NCBI GenBank assembly: GCA_016124255.1
Contig: WGOB01000018.1
Location: 1 to 41,179, forward strand
Source of the DNA: Alphaproteobacteria bacterium
Lineage (GTDB): Bacteria > Pseudomonadota > Alphaproteobacteria > Caulobacterales > Aquidulcibacteraceae
DNA length: 41,179 bases
Direction of reading: 5' to 3'
In this document: positions 8,482 to 17,085 of the stretch, piece by piece
Layout of the letters: each line of letters opens with the position of its first letter
Numbering within the stretch: the stretch's first letter is position 1
Notes under the pieces: model-generated
What the model was told of the DNA's origin: nothing
Databases searched by the model: none
The model's input: the letters and a program-made list of their open reading frames with translations, nothing else
Made by a program: the position numbers and the translations under genes

Positions 8482-8979
8482 ATGTTCTATCGCTCCGCGC
8501 GCCATCCCTTCGGCCGCGCCGTGTCGCGACGGTCCGCGCGGGCGTTGGTCATCGCGCTCTACATTCTCTATCCGCTCGGATGCGTGCTGCGCCTGCGGCC
8601 GTTCAGCGACGCCTTCGGCGGCGCTGCGGACATCGCCGGATTGCTTCTGATCGCGGCCGCGTTGCTGGTGTTCGCCGTGCTTGCGGGAAGCAGTCTGCAG
8701 CGCCAGGCGCAGGAACCGGAAGACAAGCTCGACGAACGTGAAAGCGCAGAGCGCAACCGCGCGGCGTATTGGTCGTATTCGGCGTTTGCAGGCCTCGTCG
8801 TCGCGGGCGCGACGTACATGATGATCGCGACCGATCTTGTGGAATCCGGAAAGGCGACGCTTTGGACGCCGCAGACGGGCGATCATTGGAACGCCGTGGT
8901 GGGCGGCCTTGTGTTGCTGGGCATGACATTGCCTGCAGCCGTGCTGGCATGGGGCAAAGAAACCGCAGATATGGAATAA
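8482..8979 (+). CDS. Membrane protein paired with the XRE regulator
   Basis: Inner membrane protein of 165 aa with four hydrophobic helices (about residues 19-35, 50-70, 94-112 and 134-153) and a charged cytoplasmic linker, RQAQEPEDKLDERESAERNR, after helix 2. It starts at ATG 8482 behind a G-rich stretch, 4 bp after the regulator's stop. The layout of a small XRE regulator plus a four-helix protein with a 'DERE' linker is common in bacteria (DUF2178-like families), but no function is known to me. Confidence 0.8.
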   Translation: MFYRSARHPFGRAVSRRSARALVIALYILYPLGCVLRLRPFSDAFGGAADIAGLLLIAAALLVFAVLAGSSLQRQAQEPEDKLDERESAERNRAAYWSYSAFAGLVVAGATYMMIATDLVESGKATLWTPQTGDHWNAVVGGLVLLGMTLPAAVLAWGKETADME

Positions 8980-9021
8980 AGCGGCTTGCTAAGGCAAATC
9001 GCTGAGTGCGTCTGCGTGCGC

Positions 9022-9633
9022 TCAACCCGCGCCGATACGCGCGACGACTTTCGGGATGAGGCTCGCGGTCTGGATCGCCGCCTCGACAAGGTGCGCATCA
9101 TCGGCGCCGAATGCGCGGGCGGCGTCTTGCGTCGAAGCGAGCCCTTCCAGAAGCGAACAGATGAGCGCCGCCGCGTGGCGGGTTTGACTGGGGGTGAGGT
9201 CCGGAAACGCGTCGGCGATCACCTGGTCCAGCGTTGACAGATACGCCTGCATGAACGCGCTCATCGCGCGCTTCGCCGCCGGGTCATGGACGGCGCGCGC
9301 CTCGATCATCGCAAGCACGCCGCCTTCGGCGATACGGCGCGTCTCAATCGCGATGAACCGAACAACATGCGCGTAGCGCGCGGCGTCGCCGTGGGCCGAG
9401 GAAATCGTGCCGAGGCGGTTGCGGTAGGTCTCGATGCTGTGCTGGACGAAGGCGTCGAGCAGCGCGGTCTTGGTCGGGTAATGGTATTGGAGCGCGGCAA
9501 GGGACACGCCCACGCGCTTGGCGACGTCGCGCATCGAAACATCGTCGAGGCCTTTTTCGAGCGCGAGCGATTCAAGCTGGGCCAGGGCGCGTATCGCGGT
9601 GTTCGCCGCGGCATCGGTTCGAGTGGGGTTCAA
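9022..9633 (-). CDS. TetR-family transcriptional repressor
   Basis: One-component regulator of about 203 aa. The N-terminal helix-turn-helix is ALEKGLDDVSMRDVAKRVGV then SLAALQYHYPTKTALLDAFV; the C-terminal helical ligand domain ends with ICSLLEGLASTQDAARAFG. I prefer TTG 9633, with AAGAGG seven bases upstream. The alternative GTG 9672 lies inside a 20-bp palindrome that looks like an operator. It is divergent from the flavin amine oxidase gene, the classic TetR arrangement, and two matching operators lie between them. Expected role: represses itself and the oxidase until a ligand, perhaps an amine, binds. Confidence 0.88.
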   Translation of the reverse strand: MNPTRTDAAANTAIRALAQLESLALEKGLDDVSMRDVAKRVGVSLAALQYHYPTKTALLDAFVQHSIETYRNRLGTISSAHGDAARYAHVVRFIAIETRRIAEGGVLAMIEARAVHDPAAKRAMSAFMQAYLSTLDQVIADAFPDLTPSQTRHAAALICSLLEGLASTQDAARAFGADDAHLVEAAIQTASLIPKVVARIGAG

Positions 9634-9662
9634 TGTCGCGCCTCTTCGGCGGCTGACGCCGC

Positions 9663-9682
9663 CGCCTGTCACTTGACAGGCG
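9663..9682. promoter_or_regulatory. TetR operator site 1
   Basis: Perfect 20-bp palindrome apart from the two central bases: arms CGCCTGTCA and TGACAGGCG around CT. Its core, CTGTCA-N2-TGACAG, recurs in site 2, with centres 32 bp apart (about three helical turns). It lies just upstream of the preferred TetR start. Confidence 0.7.
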
Positions 9683-9696
9683 CGTGGATATCGCTA

Positions 9697-9712
9697 CCTG
9701 TCAGGTGACAAG
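9697..9712. promoter_or_regulatory. TetR operator site 2
   Basis: CTGTCA-GG-TGACAA, a one-mismatch version of the site 1 core, located between the two divergent starts and 54 bp before the oxidase GTG. Same sequence, same spacing of half-sites, so probably bound by the same dimer. Confidence 0.6.
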
Positions 9713-9765
9713 CACACCGCGCCGGGCCGCAGAGGTCAAGGCTGGACCCAGCAAAGGCTGTGAAG

Positions 9766-11112
9766 ATGCCCGTGGCCGATCCACCGATCCGCGACGTGAT
9801 CATTATCGGCGCCGGCCTTGCCGGTTTGTCGGCGGCGCGCCGCCTCAGATCGAACGGCGCCTCGGTGACGGTGCTTGAAGCCCGCGGCCGCATTGGCGGA
9901 CGGGTTCATTCCGAGCGCCTTGGCGTGGGCGTAACGATCGATCTCGGCGCACAATTTATCGGCGACGCGCAGAAGCGCGTTTCGGCTCTGGTCGACGAGG
10001 TCGGGCTGAAGCGCGTTGCGCCGTATATGGACGGAAAACACATCCACCTCGCGACGCCGGGTGGGCGTGCGACGACGTCGCGTTCGGGGACGCCGCTCTC
10101 CCTTCTCGCGCGCGTCGATGCGATGTCTGCGATGTGGCGCTTCGAGCGCCGGCTCACGTCATATCGATCGACGGTCGCGCGCACGGACGACGTTTCAGCC
10201 GCGCGGTACATGGACGATTTTTTCGCCTCGTCCAGCGCAGCCGCGTTCTTGAAGGGCCATCTGGAAGCGGAGCTGTGTGCGCCGTTGAGCGAGATCTCCG
10301 CGTATGAGCTGTTGGACCAGGCCGCGTCCGTCGGCGGGTTTGCGGGCGAGCAGGCGTCCGCCGCCTGGTTCCTTGCCGAAGGCGCTGGCCCGCTGGCGCT
10401 CCATCTCGCGGACACGCTTGGCGATGCGGTGGCGCTCAATGCGCCAGTGACAGCGATCGCGTCGGATGAGACGAGCGTGACGGTGGAGGCGGCGACGCGG
10501 CTTTATCGCGCCCGGCGCCTTGTCGTCGCCGTGCCGCCGCAACTCTTCGGGTCAATCGGTCTCCTCCCACTCTTGCCGGAAACGCGCCGTCGCGTGATCG
10601 AGCGCTATCGGCAAGGCGGCGTTGTGAAGACGATGCTGGTGTTTGACGAGTGCTGGTGGCGCGGGGCGGGATTGTCGGGGCGCATTCACAGCCCCGGCAG
10701 CCTGTTCAACGCCACGATGGATGCATCGCCGCGGGATGCGGGCGTCGGGCTCCTCGTGCTGTTCTCGACGGGCGCGAGCGCTGCGCGGTTGCGGCAGGCG
10801 GCGACGGAAGAAGCGGAGCGCGTTTCGCGCGCCCGATCGTGGCTGGAAGCCGCGATGGAGCGCCCGATACCGGCGCCGATCGCGGCGCGATCGGTCGATT
10901 GGAACAGCGAAAAGTGGTCGCTCGGCGGCTATGCGAGCCGGCGGGGCGTCGGCGGCTGGCGCGCAGCGCCGGATCTGTTTGCGCCGCTGCCGCTCATCGA
11001 TTTCGCCGGGACTGAAACCGCCACCGAATGGCGGTCGTTCATGGAAGGCGCGCTTCAATCCGGCGAGCGCGCGGCGGAAGCCGCGCGCGCCGCGCTTGCC
11101 GCGTCCGCTTGA
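9766..11112 (+). CDS. Flavin-containing monoamine oxidase family protein
   Basis: FAD-dependent amine oxidase of about 448 aa. A Rossmann dinucleotide-binding motif near the N-terminus reads DVIIIGAGLAGLSAARRLRS, followed by LEARGRIGGRVHSE and IDLGAQFIG, typical of the MAO/polyamine oxidase superfamily. The C-terminal FAD block is DFAGTETATEWRSFMEGALQSGERAA; the covalent-FAD Cys of mammalian MAO is not evident. ATG 9766 has AAAGG at good spacing; GTG 9760 is an in-frame alternative. It is probably controlled by the divergent TetR protein. Substrate not determinable. Confidence 0.88.
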   Translation: MPVADPPIRDVIIIGAGLAGLSAARRLRSNGASVTVLEARGRIGGRVHSERLGVGVTIDLGAQFIGDAQKRVSALVDEVGLKRVAPYMDGKHIHLATPGGRATTSRSGTPLSLLARVDAMSAMWRFERRLTSYRSTVARTDDVSAARYMDDFFASSSAAAFLKGHLEAELCAPLSEISAYELLDQAASVGGFAGEQASAAWFLAEGAGPLALHLADTLGDAVALNAPVTAIASDETSVTVEAATRLYRARRLVVAVPPQLFGSIGLLPLLPETRRRVIERYRQGGVVKTMLVFDECWWRGAGLSGRIHSPGSLFNATMDASPRDAGVGLLVLFSTGASAARLRQAATEEAERVSRARSWLEAAMERPIPAPIAARSVDWNSEKWSLGGYASRRGVGGWRAAPDLFAPLPLIDFAGTETATEWRSFMEGALQSGERAAEAARAALAASA

Positions 11113-11295
11113 CCGAGACCAGGACTTTGCGGCGTCTGGATTCAGCTGCTTTTGTTTACGCAGATTGCCGATGATCCGTGGCGGGCGGCGCAGCGTAATT
11201 CGAGATGCAGCGGGAACTGCATTGAGGGTTCGTCATAATCGGTGTCCATTCGGCGCGCCTCGGCGGCGAGCGGGCGCGCAACAACAGGTGACTTC

Positions 11296-12126
11296 ATGCG
11301 TGCGATGATTGCGATGCTAACGGCGCTGGGGGCGCTCGGAACAACGTCCTTGGGAACAGCCGCGGCTCAGGAAGACCCCCGTGACGCCGGTTGGGGCATG
11401 CGCCTCGGCGTGGGCGGACTGACGTCGCCATCCTATGAGGGCGACGACGCGATGCGCCTGTCGCTGCTGCCGTCCGTGCGGGTGACGTACGGGGATGTTT
11501 TCTCCGCCTCGGTCGAGGAGGGCGTGCGCTATCGCTGGATCAATACGCCGGTTTGGCGCGCCGGGCCGATCGGGCGCATCGCGTTCCCGCGCGACGAGGA
11601 CGGCAGTCAGCTGTTCGCAGTCACCGGCGACGACACCGACGATTTGCTCGGCCTTGGCGATGTGGACGCCAGCATCGAACTCGGCGGGTTCGTGGAGCGC
11701 GACATCGGTCCTATCACGATCAGCGCGGAGGCGCGACAGGCGGTGAGCGGGCATGACGGCTTCGTCGCCGATCTTGAAGCGCGCTGGAGGGGCCGTACGG
11801 AGCTCCTCGGCGCTCCCGTATTCTGGTCTGTGGGGCCGCGCGCGCGGTTCGTGAACGATGAATACAACTCGGCGTATTTCGGCGTCGACGCGGCGCAATC
11901 CGCTGCATCGGGATTGCCGGTTTACACCGCGGATGGCGGGCTGCATTCGTTCGGGCTCGGCGCCAGCGCAATCGTGCCGCTCAGCCGCGACGGACGGTGG
12001 GCGGCGGCGGTGGTCGCAGGCGTCGACCGACTTGACGGGGATGCGGGGTCAAGCCCGCTTGTCGAGCTGCGCGGCGACGACGATCAGGCGCGGTTCGGCG
12101 TGTTCATCAGCCGCCGGCTGTTTTGA
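11296..12126 (+). CDS. MipA/OmpV family outer membrane protein
   Basis: Outer membrane beta-barrel of the MipA/OmpV family, 276 aa, which has been linked to a murein scaffold (MipA) and to outer membrane transport. A Sec signal peptide (MRAMIAMLTALGALG...AAAQ, cleavage near residue 25) is followed by GVGGLTSPSYEGDDAMRLSLLPSVRVTYGD, the characteristic first strands. Aromatic-ended alternating strands continue to the C-terminal FGVFISRRLF, with the terminal Phe typical of OMPs. AGGTG precedes ATG 11296. The 183 bp upstream has no gene or recognised promoter. Confidence 0.85.
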   Translation: MRAMIAMLTALGALGTTSLGTAAAQEDPRDAGWGMRLGVGGLTSPSYEGDDAMRLSLLPSVRVTYGDVFSASVEEGVRYRWINTPVWRAGPIGRIAFPRDEDGSQLFAVTGDDTDDLLGLGDVDASIELGGFVERDIGPITISAEARQAVSGHDGFVADLEARWRGRTELLGAPVFWSVGPRARFVNDEYNSAYFGVDAAQSAASGLPVYTADGGLHSFGLGASAIVPLSRDGRWAAAVVAGVDRLDGDAGSSPLVELRGDDDQARFGVFISRRLF

Positions 12127-12175
12127 GGCCGGTTGCGCGGGGGCGACCCAGCGCCGCAGCGCCAAGCCTGCTGCG

Positions 12176-12853
12176 TCAGCCCGCGAGACGATCGAGGTCA
12201 AGCAGCGGCGGCCAGAAGCGCGCGCTGGTGATGAAATCGACATTGAGGCTCGCGACGAGATCGTGCTCCGCGCGCGATCGCACATTGTCGACGTAGAAAC
12301 GCATGCCGGCCGCCGATAGTGCGGCGCGCCAGTGGCGCAGCGACGTCTCGCGCGCTGCAGCGGAGGGGCGCCCGGCCTCATCCGGATGCAGATGCAGCTG
12401 GACGCCGCCGGCCCAGGCGCGGGTTTCGTCGAGATCGTTCGGCGCGCGGTGCAGCGCGTGAAATTCAAGCGCTGCCTGGCGGACGTGGCGGCGCAATTGC
12501 GCGACCCATTCCGCGAGTTCGCGGGCGCGCGCGCCGTTCTCGATCTCCGCGATCTTGACGACGCAGCGGCGCTGCAAATCCGGATCGGCGGTCGCGAGCG
12601 CGCGCAAATATTGATGGCGCGCAGGCGCGTGTCGCATGGTCGATGCATGCACGCTGACGCCGATGAAGCTGCTGGCCTCGATATCGCGCAAGGTCGCGGC
12701 CTGCTGGAGCGCGACGCGCAGCAGACGCAGATCGAGCGCGAGGTGATGTGCGCCGTCGGAGAGCCCGAAAGTGCGGAAGCGGTCGTCGTAGCCCATGCGG
12801 GCAACCCCGTCGGCGCAGCTCATCGGCACGATGAAATAGCAGGCGATCCGCAC
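12176..12853 (-). CDS. Degenerate EAL-like domain protein
   Basis: 225 aa. The pattern resembles the EAL fold: LDLRLLRVALQQAATLRDIE, then SFIGVSVHASTMR (cf. 'VAVNLSARQ'), CVVKIAEIENGARA (cf. 'LVLEITE') and MRFYVDNVRSRAEHDLVASL then NVDFIT (cf. 'IALDDFGTGYSSL...L.VD.IKID'). The EAL signature itself and the metal-binding 'DDFG' acids are absent (VDNVRS instead), so c-di-GMP hydrolysis is unlikely. The start GTG 12853 has GAAGG just upstream. Another frame immediately upstream (ATG 12921, MLTLASPAPEHEIRLLAARV) also looks coding, which may mean a frameshift and a longer original N-terminus. Confidence 0.6.
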   Translation of the reverse strand: MRIACYFIVPMSCADGVARMGYDDRFRTFGLSDGAHHLALDLRLLRVALQQAATLRDIEASSFIGVSVHASTMRHAPARHQYLRALATADPDLQRRCVVKIAEIENGARARELAEWVAQLRRHVRQAALEFHALHRAPNDLDETRAWAGGVQLHLHPDEAGRPSAAARETSLRHWRAALSAAGMRFYVDNVRSRAEHDLVASLNVDFITSARFWPPLLDLDRLAG

Positions 12854-12998
12854 GCAGCCTTCACCCGCGCGGCGAGAAGGCGGATCTCATGCTCGGGGGC
12901 GGGCGAGGCCAAGGTGAGCATGAGGCCATGGTAGCGTGCGAGCGGTTACGCAGCGTGAACGAGCATGGTTGCCCCGCGCCACATCATGAGCGCTGCGT

Positions 12999-14795
12999 TC
13001 ACCGTACGCTGGCCCACGGCCGGCTGAGTTCCGTGGCGCAGGCGATGAGGCCCACCAGCGAGTATGTCTGCGGGTAATTGCCCCACAATTCGCCGGTGGC
13101 GGGCGCGATGTCTTCCGACAGCAAGCCCGCCTGTGTGCGCCGTGCGAGAATCTCCTCGAACAAGGCGCGGGCCTCTTCGGTGCGGCCGCAGGCGTTGAGC
13201 GCCTGGATGAACCAGAACGTGCAGATGGTGAAGGCCGATTCCGGCATCCCGAAATCGTCCGCCTCGGCGTAGCGCAAGAGGTGCGATCCGCGGCGCAGCT
13301 TGGCTTCAACATGCGCCAGCGTGCCGATGAAACGCGGATCGTCGGGCGCGATGAAGCCGAGCTCGGCCAATTGCAGCAGGCTCGCGTCGGCGCCGCCGTC
13401 CTCGAACGTGCTGGCGAAGCACTTCTCGTCGGGCCGCCAGGCGCGGGCGATGATCTCGGCGTGCATCTGGTTGGCGCGGGCGCGCCAGAAATCACGCCGC
13501 GCCGGCAGCGCAAGCGCCTCAGCGGCGTGCGCGAGGCGATCGCACGCAGCCCAACAGGCGACGGCGGAATAGGTGTGCACGGCCGCCCGCGTGCGGAATT
13601 CCCAAAGCCCGGCGTCGGGCTGGTCGTAGACGGCGAAGGCGCGTTCGCCGACGGCTTCGAGCGCGCGGAAGTCTCCCGCGTCGCCCATGCGCAGCAGGCG
13701 GTGGTCATAGAAGGATTGCGCCAGCGGCAGGACGATCTGTCCGTACACGTCGTGTTGATCGTGTTCGAAGGCCTGGTTGCCGACGCGAACCGGGCCCATC
13801 CCGCGGTATCCGGGAAGCGCGGCGATGCGCTCAGGCAGCGCCGTCTCGAAGCCGATGCCAAAGACCGGCTGCACGTGGCCGCCGCGGGTCAAGTCCAGCA
13901 GGTTGCGCAGGTAGCCTAGATAATTGTCGAGCATGTCGGCGACGCCCAGGCGATTGAGCGCGCGGACGACGTAGTAGGCGTCGCGGATCCAGCAATAGCG
14001 GTAGTCCCAGTTGCGGCCGGAGCCCGGCGCCTCGGGGATCGACGTCGTCATCGCGGCGACGATGGCGCCGGTTTCCTCAAACATGGACAGCTTGAGCGTG
14101 ATGGCCGCGCGAATCACGGCCTCCTGCCATTCGAGCGGCAGCGTCAGCGAGCGCACCCAGTCGCGCCAATAGCCGGCAGTCTCGGCGCGCATGCGTTCGC
14201 CGTCCCAATAGACCGAGCTCGGGAAGGGCTCGTCAGGCCCCAGATGCATCGCGGCGGGCTGCTCCAGGCGAAACCAGCGTTCGTCCTGGATCGCGGAGAC
14301 GCCGAGATTGGTGGTGAGGCGCAGCGCGCCCCAATCGCCGAGATAGCGGATGTGGCTGGAGCCGGCGGTGGTGTCGGCGCGGTCTCCGGACCAGCCCTTC
14401 ACCGGGCGCAGGCGCACGCACACGCGCGGCGCGCCTGCAAGCGGTTTGATCAGCCGGAAGAACGCGAAGGGTCTGTAGACGCGGCCATAGAGACGCGTAC
14501 GCGGGCAGAAATCGAGTATTTCGACGCGCCCGCCATCGGAAGCCGTCAGCACCGTGCGCAAGACGCAGGTGTTGCGCTCGTAGTGCTGCTCGACGCTGAC
14601 GCCGTCCTCCAGATCGATCGCCCAGAGACCCTGAAGCGCGGGATCATCCATCTCGGCGCCGCTCAACAGCGCGCTGAACACCGGCGGCCCGTCAAAGCGC
14701 GGCGCACAGGACCAGACGAACGCGCCGCGGCGATCGATCAGGGCCGCGGCGGCGCAATTGCCGATCGGGGAAAGATCGATGGTCGCGGCCTTCAT
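12999..14795 (-). CDS. Glycoside hydrolase family 15 protein (glucoamylase/trehalase-like)
   Basis: 598 aa, full length for bacterial GH15. An N-terminal beta-sandwich domain starts LSPIGNCAAAALIDRRGAFV and WSCAPRFD. The (alpha/alpha)6 catalytic barrel contains GSGRNWDYRYCWIRDAYYVVR, HVQPVFGI, and acidic catalytic blocks GMPESAFTICTFWF and ELWGNYPQTYSLVGLI. GH15 members act on alpha-glucosidic bonds and some hydrolyse trehalose. It overlaps otsA by 4 bp (ATGA), so it is translationally coupled with trehalose synthesis. A role in trehalose or alpha-glucan turnover is inferred from this context. Confidence 0.9.
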   Translation of the reverse strand: MKAATIDLSPIGNCAAAALIDRRGAFVWSCAPRFDGPPVFSALLSGAEMDDPALQGLWAIDLEDGVSVEQHYERNTCVLRTVLTASDGGRVEILDFCPRTRLYGRVYRPFAFFRLIKPLAGAPRVCVRLRPVKGWSGDRADTTAGSSHIRYLGDWGALRLTTNLGVSAIQDERWFRLEQPAAMHLGPDEPFPSSVYWDGERMRAETAGYWRDWVRSLTLPLEWQEAVIRAAITLKLSMFEETGAIVAAMTTSIPEAPGSGRNWDYRYCWIRDAYYVVRALNRLGVADMLDNYLGYLRNLLDLTRGGHVQPVFGIGFETALPERIAALPGYRGMGPVRVGNQAFEHDQHDVYGQIVLPLAQSFYDHRLLRMGDAGDFRALEAVGERAFAVYDQPDAGLWEFRTRAAVHTYSAVACWAACDRLAHAAEALALPARRDFWRARANQMHAEIIARAWRPDEKCFASTFEDGGADASLLQLAELGFIAPDDPRFIGTLAHVEAKLRRGSHLLRYAEADDFGMPESAFTICTFWFIQALNACGRTEEARALFEEILARRTQAGLLSEDIAPATGELWGNYPQTYSLVGLIACATELSRPWASVR

Positions 14796-16159
14796 GCGCT
14801 GAGCGCCGCTATAAACGAATCGCTCCAGGCGTAGACGTCATCCTTATCGACGCCGGCCTTGAGCGCGCGCCAGCGCGCGATGCGTTCGGGCCGGGGCATG
14901 TCCAGAGCCAGACGGATGGCTTCGGCGATCTCTTCGCGGCTGAACGGATTGACGATCAGCGCCTCGCGCATCTGGCTGGCCGCGCCGGCGAAGCGGGAGA
15001 GGATGAGCACGCCTGGATCCTCCGGGTCCTGCGCGGCGACGAATTCCTTGGCCACGAGATTCATGCCGTCGCGCAGCGGCGTAACGAGCGCTGCGTTGGC
15101 GGCGCGGTAGATGCCCGCCAGTTCGTCGCGGCGGTAGCCGGTATTCACATAGCGCACCGGCACCCAGTCGAAGGTGGAGAACGCGCCGTTGATGCGGCCG
15201 GTCGCGGCGTCCAGACGCGTGCGCAGATCGCGGTAGGCGTCGACGCCTTCGCGGCTCAGCATGGCGATCTGCAGCAGGAACACCTTCTGGCGGTGCTCTT
15301 CGTTGTCGAGCAGATATTGCTCATAGCCGTTGAAGCGCTCCTCCAGGCCCTTTGAATAGTCGAGCCTGTCGACGCCCAGGATCATCTTGCGGCCGGCGAG
15401 GCTTGCGCGCATGCGTTCAAACGTGCCGCGGGCTGCATCGGATCTTGCGGCGTCGCCAAACTCGCGGGCGTCGATCCCGATCGGAAAAACGCCGAGGCGG
15501 ACGCTCTTGCCAAAGGCGCTCGCGCCGTCGGCCGTCACTGCGCCGTCGGCCTCAGAAATGACGTAGCGGGTGAAGGCCTGCAGCCAGTCCTCGGTATGGA
15601 AGCCCACGAGATCGTAATCGAATATCGCCCGCACCAGTTCGCGATGGTGGGGCAGCGTGGTCAACAATTGGCGCGAGGGCCAGGGGATGTGCAGGAAGAA
15701 TCCGATCCGGTTGGCGACGCCGCGGCGCCGCAGCTCACGGGCCAGCGGGATGAGGTGGTAATCGTGCACCCAGATGATGTCGTCGGCGGCGATGAGATGC
15801 GTCAGCGTTTCAGCGAAGCGCTCATTAACGCGATCATAGCCTTCGCCGAAGGAGCGATCGTACTCGGTCAGATCGATGCGATAGTGGAAGAGCGGCCAGA
15901 TCGTCGCGTTGGCGTAGCCAGCGTAATATTCCTCATAATCCTGATGATCGAGATCGACGGTGGCGATGGTGACGTCGTGAACGCGCTCGATCGAGAGCTT
16001 GCCGGTGAATTCCGGAATCGTGGCGCCGCTCCAGCCGAACCACATGCCGTCGCTTGCCTTGAGCGCCGCCTGCAGCGCCATGGCGAGGCCGCCTGCGGAG
16101 CTTTCGCCCAGCTCGCGCGGCGGGCTCACACGGTTGGATACGGCGATCAGCCGGCCCAT
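14792..16159 (-). CDS. otsA: Alpha,alpha-trehalose-phosphate synthase (UDP/GDP-forming)
   Basis: GT20 glycosyltransferase, 455 aa: makes trehalose 6-phosphate from glucose 6-phosphate and a nucleotide-glucose in the cytosol. Motifs are RLIAVSNRV at the N-terminus, SAGGLAMAL, IIWVHDYHLIPLARELR, FFLHIPWPS, LVGFHTEDW, GVDRLDYSKGLEERFNGYE and TPLRDGMNLVAKEFVAAQ (donor-binding loop). Middle gene of otsB-otsA-GH15: it overlaps the end of otsB by 13 bp and the start of the GH15 gene by 4 bp. Trehalose is a compatible solute; in alphaproteobacteria its synthesis is often under the general stress response. Confidence 0.95.
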   Translation of the reverse strand: MGRLIAVSNRVSPPRELGESSAGGLAMALQAALKASDGMWFGWSGATIPEFTGKLSIERVHDVTIATVDLDHQDYEEYYAGYANATIWPLFHYRIDLTEYDRSFGEGYDRVNERFAETLTHLIAADDIIWVHDYHLIPLARELRRRGVANRIGFFLHIPWPSRQLLTTLPHHRELVRAIFDYDLVGFHTEDWLQAFTRYVISEADGAVTADGASAFGKSVRLGVFPIGIDAREFGDAARSDAARGTFERMRASLAGRKMILGVDRLDYSKGLEERFNGYEQYLLDNEEHRQKVFLLQIAMLSREGVDAYRDLRTRLDAATGRINGAFSTFDWVPVRYVNTGYRRDELAGIYRAANAALVTPLRDGMNLVAKEFVAAQDPEDPGVLILSRFAGAASQMREALIVNPFSREEIAEAIRLALDMPRPERIARWRALKAGVDKDDVYAWSDSFIAALSA

Positions 16160-16905
16160 GGCGCAACGCTCCGGTCAAACTCGAGTGAAAACGCGCCGCG
16201 GCGCAGGGCGGTTTCGATCCATGAGAGCACGGCGTCGGCGTCCGGCAGGATCGCGGCGGCGCTTGTCGTGCGCGGCGGGCCGACGAGCACGCCGGCGCCG
16301 CCCAAGCGCCGCGCGGCCAAGAAGCCCGCCTCGTCGGTGAGATCGTCGCCGACGAAAATCGGCGCGGCGCCCGAGAATGGCGGCTCACGCATGAACGCGG
16401 CGACGGCGTCGCCCTTGTCGGGGCCGCCGGCGCGAATCTCCACCACCATCTTGCCGTGCTGCACCACCAAGCCATGGCGGGCGGCGCAGGCTTCGGCGAG
16501 GGCGCGCGCTTCCGCCGCGCTCGCCGGCGCGGCGCGGTAGTGAATCGCGAGGCTGAGCGCCTTGTCTTCAATCATCACGCCGCTGTGGGCGGCGGCGAAC
16601 GCCTGCGCCTCTGCACGCGCCAGATTCATGCCCGGCGGCGCCGCGGCGCGGGTGGCGCGCCCATCGGCGCTGCGCCGCTCGAGCCCATGGAGGCCGGCGA
16701 TCGCTGCGATCCGGCCCTCAAGAATGCGGTCCAGATCCGCGATGGTCCGTCCAGAGACGATTGCGATACGCCCGCCGAGCGCCCGCGCCGCATCCGCGAG
16801 CACGGCGCCGCGACGCGAATCGGGGCCGACCATGCGCGGATCAGGCACAATCGGCGCGAGCGTGCCGTCCAGGTCGAGAAACAATGCGGTTTGAGAGAGA
16901 TCCAC
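16147..16905 (-). CDS. otsB: Trehalose-6-phosphate phosphatase
   Basis: HAD-superfamily phosphatase, about 252 aa, dephosphorylating trehalose 6-phosphate. It has FLDLDGTLAPIVPDP (motif I, nucleophile and acid Asp), IAIVSGRTIADL (motif II), a cap domain, GPDKGDAVAAF (Lys motif) and IFVGDDLTDEAGF (motif IV). No ATG is available near motif I; GTG 16905 (VDLSQTALFLDLDG) gives a sensible start, with only a weak binding site, so the start is uncertain. First gene of the trehalose operon. I found no EcfG promoter on this strand in the 180 bp upstream. Confidence 0.92.
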   Translation of the reverse strand: MDLSQTALFLDLDGTLAPIVPDPRMVGPDSRRGAVLADAARALGGRIAIVSGRTIADLDRILEGRIAAIAGLHGLERRSADGRATRAAAPPGMNLARAEAQAFAAAHSGVMIEDKALSLAIHYRAAPASAAEARALAEACAARHGLVVQHGKMVVEIRAGGPDKGDAVAAFMREPPFSGAAPIFVGDDLTDEAGFLAARRLGGAGVLVGPPRTTSAAAILPDADAVLSWIETALRRGAFSLEFDRSVAPWAG

Positions 16906-17013
16906 GGGCGACTTGCAGCGGTCACAGGGGAAGGAAGGGGATGGTACCGGCCTCGCGCGGCGTGCGCAAATCGGCGCGCCTCGGCGAAGCGGGCTCGCAC
17001 ACGCGCGCGTGAG

Positions 17014-17038
17014 GGAACCGAGTGAGTCGGTTGGCGTT
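17014..17038 (+). promoter_or_regulatory. Sigma-EcfG (general stress response) promoter
   Basis: GGAAC (17014-17018), 16 bp, CGTT (17035-17038): an exact match to the EcfG consensus GGAAC-N16/17-CGTT. Predicted transcription start near 17045, about 40 nt before ATG 17086. Same element and same spacing as the phyR and nepR promoters 1.4 kb away. Confidence 0.8.
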
Positions 17039-17085
17039 TTCCAGGACTGAGCCACGAACGCCAACGAAGAAGAAGAGAAAGAACA

